Source of the DNA: Pleurotus ostreatus/Saccharomyces cerevisiae fusant
Lineage: Eukaryota; Opisthokonta
Direction: 5' to 3'
NCBI GenBank assembly: GCA_024196135.1
Contig: JAMQCK010000660.1
Location: 1 to 18,188, forward strand
DNA length: 18,188 bases
Positions within the stretch are counted from its first letter, which is position 1. The number at the start of each line of letters is the position of its first letter. The position numbers were made by a program, and so were the translations under genes. Below, one piece after another: positions 11,240 to 18,188 of the stretch. The notes under the pieces were generated by a model. It was not told the DNA's origin. It worked only from the letters and a program-made list of their open reading frames with translations, and made no database searches.

Positions 11240-12508
11240 CGACGGGACGACTCAGAGCGCATGCAATTCAAGTTCTTCGGAGTGATCGATGCGATCGATG
11301 GGCGCTTGGGAGGGGAGATAAGGCTACCATTGAGCTGCTCACTGGTGGAAGATAGGCTGCATGCGCGGGAGGAGGTCCGGAAGCCACTTGGGCGCCCTGC
11401 ATTTGTGGCCCGCCCGCGCCGACGGCAAGTGACCCAGTATATAGGTCGTCCGCTTTGCTTGCGTATTGGAAGCGGAGCTCTTCGCATCTTGCTTTACGCC
11501 CTCATCGACGATGCACAGGTCTACGCTCGAAGGGACTTGGACGTGACTATCACCACGACTGGGTTCGACACTGTTCATGTACTGTATGCCGAGGACTACT
11601 GAATGGGCTCGGAAGCCTCCGAAGGTCCCCCGCTGCTCCCGTCTCCGACCTTCGAGCCCCGCCGGCAAGTTCTTTATCACCTCCAGCGCGGAACGGGACC
11701 CTCGCGGTCGCACGTGCACGTGGATTTTTCGCCTTGTCGAGGGCAGCGCCAAGCAACATTTCTTTGCGCTCGATATTATACTCGACGCCTCAACGGCAGC
11801 TACCGAAGGACTGAAATCCGAAAATCCCTCTTGTCCTTGATCACCATCGTCAGGACCCCAAACCCGCTTTGTGCGCTGTGACATGGCCGACGAAGGAGCG
11901 TGGCAGAAGACTGGAAGAAGGAGCAATATGTTTTCTAAGTACTCCATCTTACCGCAGCTCACCGCAGGCGGGCCCGCGCACTGCAATTTCGACGGACGAC
12001 TGACCTCGGGACTTTACGAACGCGCCCTGACCCCAGCTCGGAGGCTCTCCCGCGAACCTGGGGAGGCGTGCCGGCGCTTCGGTCACCTCGATCAGTCCTG
12101 CGCCCACCATGCTCCCGGAATGGAACTTCGCCGGCTCCTCTTCCTGACAATAGTGGCCCCGGCACCTGGCCTACGAGCACGTCGCGTCCGCGTGTAGCAT
12201 ATACGTCCCCTGCCGAGCACCAGAGCGAAGCGATCCTGAGGTCATGTCGCTCTGCCGAGGACCTCCGCGCGCGGCCTCGAAGTTGGCGTGCCCTTCGCGA
12301 CTTTAATTTTGGCTCCGGGCAATTCACGATTCCGGCTGTCGAAACCCTCTCCTTTCTTCGCCAGGGCACGTTGAAAGCATGCCGCATGACGTTTAGGGCT
12401 GAAGCGACAGAATAAAAGCAATGGAGGCCTCGACTGGGGCAACGCCACCGCACCCCGCTACTCAACTTCTTCTTTGTTCATCTACATTTCTCGCATCGCA
12501 CGTCCATC
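11240..12508. other. Intergenic stretch between nickel transporter and CBM/DM9 gene
   Basis: About 1.27 kb holding two divergent upstream regions. There is a minus-strand open frame at 11339-11986, but it has no ATG at its start, codon use unlike neighbouring genes and no recognisable motif, so I do not call it. A tandem CACGTGCACGTG lies at 11711-11722. AATAAAAG about 100 bases upstream of the 12509 ATG may serve as its TATA element. No transposon, repeat or RNA gene was seen. Confidence 0.5.
11711..11722. promoter_or_regulatory. Tandem CACGTG elements (CACGTGCACGTG)
   Basis: Two abutting CACGTG hexamers form a 12-bp palindrome between the divergent nickel transporter and CBM/DM9 genes. CACGTG is the core site of Cbf1/Pho4-type bHLH proteins. 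A function is possible but untested. Confidence 0.25.
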
Positions 12509-13890
12509 ATGACTCGCCACTGGGAGCCCGGCACGCAGTACAACTACGGCGATGTCGTCGAGTACCAAGGCCAGCACTACAAGATTATCCAGCCGCATCG
12601 GTCGCAGGTATGCACAACTTCGTTCGTGAGATCGCGCGTCCTGATCATATTACAGGGTGACTGGACGCCGAACGTGACCCCGGCTCTATGGGGTGTCACC
12701 GACAGCGGCGACGATCATTGCCACCAGCAGCAACACCAATCGCCGCCGAACTATGGTCAGCCACAGCAGCCCTACCAGCAGCAGCAACCTTACCACGACG
12801 AGAAGCGCCATGACAGTAAGAAGTTACTGTGCCTCGGAAGAGCTGCAATGGCTAACGACTCTACAGGCTATTCTGGTGACCACCAAAACCAGCCCACGAA
12901 GGAGGAGAAGGAGAAGCACTGGTACGACATCGATGACAAGCGCAAGAAGCAGCTTGAGGTAGGCCTGAAACGTGCCATTTCTCCCTTCGATGCGGCCTTA
13001 CTCCGTCACGTAGGTTGGTGGTGGTCTCCTCGCTGGCGCTGCTCTGCTGGGAGCAGGCTACAAGGCCTACAAGGAGCACGAGAAGCATGGCGAGGAGAAG
13101 AAGGCGCAAGTCTGGGCGCTGAACAACTGGATCACCGAGGCTGAGCAGCGCACGGAGCGTTACAAGCGCGAGGGCCCGTCCGGCCCCGCGACGTGGATTT
13201 TGACCAAGGGCAAGAACATTCCGTCCAACGCCATCTGTGTCGGGCCCGAGAAGCACTGGAACTTGTACATCTGCCGGGCTTACTACGAGGTGCGTGCTCT
13301 TCGTTTCCTCGCCATCGATCTTGCGCTGATTGTGTCTGCAGGGCGGCTTGCGTACGTGTGCCGCGGTGTTCTTCTCGTTCCAGATTCTGATCATGCATCT
13401 CAGAGATTGGCAAGGCCTCCGACGCCTTCAAGGATGGCGCCGTCATCGGCTACGGTGACGACGAGATTTCTGTGCGTCCATCAATGTACGATCATCTTGC
13501 ACACCATCGTTGACCTTCCTCTAGCTCGAGACTTACGAGATCCTCGTTGGCGACATGCGCGGCTTGCGCTGGGTCGACGCCTCGGGGCGCCTCAATGTCA
13601 ACAGCCTCGGCTATCGTCCGGTTGAGGGAGGCCGCGAGGCCGACGGCAAGCCGCTTTACATAGCAAAGGCGCCACACAAGGATGCTGAGCACCCCGGAAA
13701 GGCTGGCGAGCACCTCGACGGTGAGTACAGGTTTCTCGTAGTCAGACTACGTTAGCTGAGTGGTCTCGTAGGCGCGCTCATCCCCTACGGCGGGAAGGAG
13801 AAGAAGATCGAGGTCAGTGCTTGATGTCCCCCTTCGAATGAGCGTAAGCTGATACCATCACAGGTCTACCGCGTCCTTTGCTATGCGTGA
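12509..13890 (+). CDS. CBM5/12 carbohydrate-binding module + DM9 (DUF3421) repeat protein (322 aa, 9 exons)
   Basis: Exons: 12509-12607, 12656-12815, 12867-12958, 13014-13289, 13342-13351, 13404-13471, 13525-13720, 13772-13812, 13864-13890. Total 969 nt, in frame. Residues 1-46 match a CBM5/12 module (HWEPGTQYNYGDVVEYQGQH, then GDWTPNVTPALWG), a fold that binds chitin or related glycans. A His/Gln/Pro-rich linker (47-100) follows, then KHWYDIDDKRKKQLE, a short hydrophobic Gly/Ala stretch (118-132) and a charged helix. From about 175 to the end are two DM9 repeats, the second with LYIAKAPHKDAEHPGKAGEH and ALIPYGGKEKKIEVYRVLCY. DM9 proteins in animals act as mannose-binding lectins. There is no N-terminal signal peptide, so the protein is probably cytosolic or leaves unconventionally. 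Exon 5 is only 10 nt and was placed by frame and by the DM9 reading GGLQIGKASDAFKDG. Confidence 0.88.
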
Positions 13891-14110
13891 GCGTCGACAT
13901 GCGGATTTCAGTCACTCGTCTTTGAAAAGCAACGTCGTGTATAAATAGTCGCCTGTTCTAATCGCAAAGAAATGCATGTAAACTACCCCAACGATGATGC
14001 GTAGCTATGGCTGTCAGAGAAGATAGGTGAGTCGTGTATGGTATCGTTCGCGTCCAACGTGGTGTTTGCATTCAAGAGGTATACTATGAGATCGCGATTG
14101 ATTCTCGACA

Positions 14111-16499
14111 TTACCCATGCATGAATTCCGTTGACCGAATCAAGCCCACCGCCTCTGCGCTGCGGGGGACGAAACGGCACTTGAAAGGTTTCGGGGTCCT
14201 GGAAAATGGTCAAGCCTTTGCGGGTTGATAGACCAAGAGTTTGTCGCTAGTATCGGCCACAAAATTGGTTGGCATCACGCACAGGAGCAATCCAGACCTC
14301 CACTCATAGCTAGGCTCGATAAATGCCCCATCCGGCCCTTTGACCTGTAAAGATCGTCAGAGAGAATCTCCGAGTCAATGACAGGCCAGTCGCTCTAGGC
14401 GACGTACCTTTTCAACGCTATAAATGCGCAGGATCGACGCGACCATGATCCACGTCGATGCATATGCCATTCGACGTCCAGGACAGATGCGGCGACCAAA
14501 CTGGAAATTTATGTCGGTCTGATGGAAATGCTGGCTCTACAGACGACCTCACCCCGAACGCGATCTCATCTGGGTTGCGCACGTTCGTGTCGAGTGTCCC
14601 ATCGGCGTTGAGGAAGCGTTCAGGCTTGAAAACATCTGGGTCTGGGTACGTCGACTCGTCTCGTAGCATGGCCCTACGAGGTGTATCAGTCGAGTGCGGT
14701 GACAGCCTAGCGGAACGTCACTGACCAGACATTGGGGATGACGATGGAGCCTCTTGGGATGGCATATGATTTGTATATGTCAGGCTTCTCGCCGCTGTAC
14801 ATGTGCGGAACAGCCTTCCAATTTGGTCAATTGAGCGGACGCAAGGGTGAAGGAACGCCTACGATGGGTGTCACGGCCTTCCAGCGGAAAGTCTCCAGCA
14901 CGAGCGCTGTGACGAATGGGAGCTGCGCTTCGTCCGACATTTCTGGGAGACGACCTAGCGAGCCGCTGGACGTCTGCAGGGGCCCGAGAATGTTGTCAAG
15001 CTCTGCTTGCGCCCGAGTCTGCAGAGACGGATTGTCGTGCGGCGAGAATAAAGTTCTCGACCGTAATGATTGTCTGCAGATATGCAAAGAGAATATCAGT
15101 CAGCAGATAGCACAAGGCGCCGGAGATGGAAGACCAAAAGACGTCCTGGCTCACCGTATCTGTACCCGCATTGTACATTGTTCCAGCCGCGTCCCGAATA
15201 ATATCGTCCTCGACACCTTTTTCGAGGGCTATCGAACTGAAGGAAGGCATCAACGGAGTCTAGGTAAACCCTGGTCAGTAGTGCCTAATTCTGTTACTCT
15301 TGAGCGTACCGTTCTCTGCTTAACCTCATGAAAGGGTTTCTCTATCACATATTGTACCAGGTCGCGCCATTCACGAGCTTTACGTTGGAAGTCAGCGCCT
15401 GTAACGTTTCGTAAACTCCAAATTCGGAGGGGGATGGATATCATTGATCTTGCTCACCTGGAAACCATTCGGGCAGGTGCTTGAGGAAGGGAAGGACGTT
15501 GACGAGGTAGTTGCCGGGCATTGACACGTCCGTTATGATGCGCAAGGCCGCTTCAGCCTCTAAAACGTGGGGGTCGTCCTTCGTAGGGATGTCGAGGCCA
15601 TATGCGGCGCCTAAGATGACAATACCCGCCATGCTGAACTCGTCGAACGGTGACAAGGTTGAGGACGGGATGTTGCCAAACATGATTTATACAGACGAGG
15701 GAGACGATGATATGAGCATGCTGAGAACTGACATGAAAAGTAAGACGCACTGTCGCAACTCTGACTCGAGATCATCGTCTCCAGCGGTCAGCATCGCACG
15801 AAGAAAAGAATGGGTTGCCCTCAATTCGAGGGGATGGTACTGAGTGGAAGCGGTCTTGTGCATCATTCCGTGAACGAGGCGGCGACGCGCGCGCCTATAG
15901 GAAATCTCAGCGTGAGCGCAGTGGAAGTATCGAACATTAGTCTCACCATTCATCGCCTAAAAGTGGTGTTCTCAGTGAGGAAATCGATCTTGCTCTGCAT
16001 ACGCACCGTAGGGTAATAGAGCCATGTTATAATGCATCTTCATGACGTCCATCGCCATTGCGAGTGGCGGACTGGGACATGCACCATCAGGAATGGCCAC
16101 GCGTCGAAGGTATAGCAAAGACGACAAGATGCCATGATGCACGTACCGGCTAGAGTATAGCTTCGAGCGCTTTTCCAGTAGCTCGATACAATCGTCATAC
16201 GAATTGAGTACGATGATCGACTGGCCGGCAACGCAAAGGTGAACCATGCTGCTGTCTACGCACAAAGTCAGACAGTAGATACTTCGCGGCGCAGTGCAAG
16301 GCTTACTGAATTCCCTCCCCCAGCTTGCATATTGCTCCCACTCAAACGTGGTCGGCATATCGAATAGATTTCCTATTATAGGCCATGGTTTAGGCCCTGG
16401 CGGCAGAGGAATCGAGGGACGGCGGCGCGCATAGCTATAAGCAAGAGTCAAGATGAGTGTCACCGCAGCCCCAATGTAACCAACGCCAGGGTACGACAT
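14111..16499 (-). CDS. Cytochrome P450, frameshifted (probable pseudogene or sequence error)
   Basis: Exons: 16499-16307, 16255-16147, 16071-16007, 15956-15947, 15894-15751, 15633-15458, 15398-15310, 15259-15155, 15073-14863, 14814-14726, 14673-14553, 14500-14408, 14344-14283, 14198-14111. The visible exons sum to 1555 nt, two short of 519 codons. Hallmarks of a microsomal monooxygenase are present: an N-terminal anchor followed by LPPGPKPWPIIGN, the helix-I AGTDT, the ExxR motif ETFR, FKPERF, and the heme loop FGRRICPGR with its Cys ligand. The C-terminus is PKPFKCRFVPRS. The frame breaks between 15037 and 15036, where the paralogue at 17974-18186 has two more bases. Read on, translation ends at 14996, before ExxR and heme. 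The substrate is unknown. A P450 gene is certain; its activity is doubtful. Confidence 0.85.
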
Positions 16500-17204
16500 A
16501 ACACGTTTGAAGGAAGGAGAGGCTGGAGTGCACTCTTCAGGGCAATCCGGGAACTCTTATACTCCGTGCGCGCTCGAGAGTTACCGCCTTACCGTGGAAA
16601 GCCTCGTCATGAGAAAGGCACCCGCTCGAGAGGTGTCTTCGAGATGTATTCCGCCTCGTTGCTTCGTTCGTCAGCTGCACCTGCGTCGCCCTCCATTGCA
16701 GGGTGTGCTTTGAGCAACCTTCAGTCAAAGACGCAGCACGCTTGAAACCTGAGCATGAGACTGAGGAGTGCATACAATTGACTTGTATGAAGTTCAGGTA
16801 GGACGGAACGCCGCAGGAATCAGGTCAGCGTGGATGATCGTCTGCGATATGGTGCGAACATTGCTGCCTATACAGATGGAAGGAAGTCTTGCGCAATCTG
16901 GAGTGGGATTGCTTCGAAAGACTAAACCGGCTTATCGTTCCATGGATGGCGGTGGGAGACAGCATCCGACCACTCACGTCACGATGTGACGAGCGTAACA
17001 CCGTGACAATCACGGTTGAATTCGAATCTTGTCATGACTGTCAATCGGCTGACACGGTTTCTAACTCAATTCGTATTCCTAGTATACATGTAGAGTACCC
17101 ACAGTGCTACTTTGTTATAGATTTTGTCAATAAAGGACGATAGACCAGAGGTCAACGACGACAGGAAGCACCGCGACCAAGTGAAGGTGAGTCTCACGAG
17201 GGCC
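16500..17204. other. Intergenic region between the tandem P450 genes
   Basis: About 705 bp holding the promoter of the frameshifted P450 and the 3' flank of the second one. I see no gene, repeat or RNA in it apart from the TATA box listed separately. Confidence 0.5.
16554..16561 (-). promoter_or_regulatory. TATA box (TATAAGAG) of the frameshifted P450
   Basis: The minus strand reads GTATAAGAG about 55-60 bases upstream of the P450 ATG at 16499. The intact-looking core promoter fits recent rather than ancient loss of the gene, if it is lost. Confidence 0.45.
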
Positions 17205-18186
17205 TCAGGCGTAGTAATCCATCCTTTCCGTAGACTTGATCATCGCCACTGCTGCCGCATTACGCGGAACTAGGTTGCACTTGAATGGCTTCGGATTCCT
17301 GGGAAGAACAAGAGACTATCAGTGCTGCTCGGGAAGGAAGCTCGTGGCGGTCACTCACAAGACCAGAGACGATTCCCACTCCCTTGGCGGCTCAATGACC
17401 GTACCATCCGGCCGCTTCGCCTATAGGTGATAGGAGTCGGTGGTTTCACGAAGCAAGACTTGACTTTGAACATACCTTTTCAATGTTGTATACACGCAAC
17501 ATAGAGGCGACGGTTATCCAAACAATCGAGTAAGCCATGTGGCGTCCAGGACAGATGCGGCGTCCGAACTGGAGAAGGATGCGTCAGTGGGCCAGGTTGT
17601 GTTACCAGCCAAGAGAGCCACATACCCCGAACACTATGTCTCCTGGGTCGCGCACGGTGCGGTCCAGATTTCCGTTGGCATCTAAGAAACGGTCGGGCTT
17701 GAAGGTGTACGAGTCTGGGTAGACAGTCTCGTCGTGGACCATTGCCCTTCAGGTTCACAGTGAGCGTGTAAACATGTGCCGTGCGAGCACTCTTACCAGG
17801 TGTTCGCAATGACAACCGAGTCGGGAGGGATGGCATACGACTTGTAGATATCGACGCCCTCGCCAGAGTACGCATGAGGAACGCCCTGAATCGGAATATC
17901 AGTCCCATGTTCGTACCAGCAAAAGCTGACCGAGCAGCGCATTTGTACAGGGAGACCCGAGGGAGAGACGTACCTCTGGCGCCACCGGCATCCACCGCAT
18001 AGTCTCCTGGATGAGCGCCGTGATGAACGGCAGGCGTTCCATGTCTGAGAACTCCGGCATGTGCCCAACAGACCCGTCGGGTAGCTGCAAGGGCCCCAGG
18101 ACGGCATCCAACTGATCTTGCGCGCGTTTTTGGAAGTGAGGATTATCGAGCATGGCGATCGTGAAGTTGAAGAGGGTGACCAGCGT
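17205..18186 (-). CDS. Cytochrome P450, C-terminal part (N-terminus beyond right edge)
   Basis: Visible exons: 18186-17974, 17885-17797, 17746-17626, 17568-17476, 17420-17359 and 17298-17205, with introns of 50-88 bp. The AG at 18188-18187 sits where the paralogue has an intron acceptor, so the first visible exon probably starts at 18186. The frame is open to TGA. It shows the helix J region (MLDNPHFQKRAQDQLD), the ExxR motif as ETMR, FKPDRF, the heme-binding loop FGRRICPGR, and a PKPFKCNLVPRN C-terminus. Exon lengths of 213, 89, 121, 93 and 62 nt match the neighbouring P450 (211, 89, 121, 93, 62), with the same phases and clear sequence similarity, so the two are tandem duplicates. It is a heme-thiolate monooxygenase, probably ER-anchored. 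The substrate is unknown. No defect is visible. Confidence 0.9.
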
Positions 18187-18188
18187 CT

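Noticed and set aside
11339..11986. 215-codon open frame on the minus strand between the nickel transporter and CBM/DM9 genes
   Set aside because: It begins with TTG rather than ATG, its third codon positions lack the C/G bias of the real genes nearby, and no domain or motif is recognisable. Random frames of this size occur in GC-rich DNA.
9128..18186. Secondary-metabolite gene cluster (P450 genes with transporters)
   Set aside because: There is no backbone enzyme (PKS, NRPS, terpene synthase), and the transporters are of sugar and nickel type. Neighbouring housekeeping genes argue against a cluster within this window.

Overview
The window looks like a piece of a basidiomycete (Agaricomycete, possibly a wood-decay mushroom) nuclear genome. 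Genes are dense and lie on both strands. They are broken by many short introns (mostly 47-60 bp, GT..AG, often GTACGT or GTGAGT donors), and the exons are GC-rich with C/G-ending codons. Several products are of types familiar from mushroom genomes: an F-box protein, a CBM5/12-DM9 protein and tandem P450s. I saw no prokaryotic operon features, CRISPR, rRNA or convincing tRNA. All splice models were built by hand, from reading-frame continuity across GT..AG introns and from recognised protein motifs.

Layout, left to right. (1) <1-1247, minus: F-box protein, cut by the left edge. (2) 1398-3782, minus: intact 620-aa MFS sugar/polyol transporter in 11 exons. (3) 3783-5859: about 2.1 kb with no recognisable gene, but with a strong minus-strand TATA box at 5316-5324. 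(4) 5860-6413, minus: 132-aa protein with a Cys-rich C-terminus. (5) 6887-7657, plus: 256-aa membrane protein resembling Apq12 (nuclear pore/nuclear envelope). (6) 7801-8373, minus: mitochondrial pyruvate carrier subunit. It is convergent with (5) and divergent from (7). (7) 8608-8871, plus: unknown 87-aa basic protein. (8) 9128-11138, minus: NiCoT-family nickel/cobalt transporter in 12 exons, two of them microexons that carry its signature motif. (9) 11139-12508: intergenic, with the transporter's TATA box and nothing else convincing. (10) 12509-13890, plus: modular protein with a CBM5/12 chitin-binding-like N-terminus and a C-terminal double DM9 (DUF3421) domain. (11) 14111-16499, minus: cytochrome P450 with complete exon architecture but a net 2-nt frameshift. 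(12) 17205-18186>, minus: a second P450 of the same subfamily, cut by the right edge and intact as far as visible.

The neighbours do not form an obvious single pathway. The two P450s are a tandem duplication with matching exon phases and nearly identical exon lengths. The pyruvate carrier and the 87-aa gene share a 234-bp divergent promoter. I found no backbone biosynthetic enzyme, so I do not claim a secondary-metabolite cluster. The items most worth following up are the P450 frameshift, the CBM5/12-DM9 architecture, the small Cys-motif protein, the microexon-encoded nickel-transport motif and the orphan TATA box.
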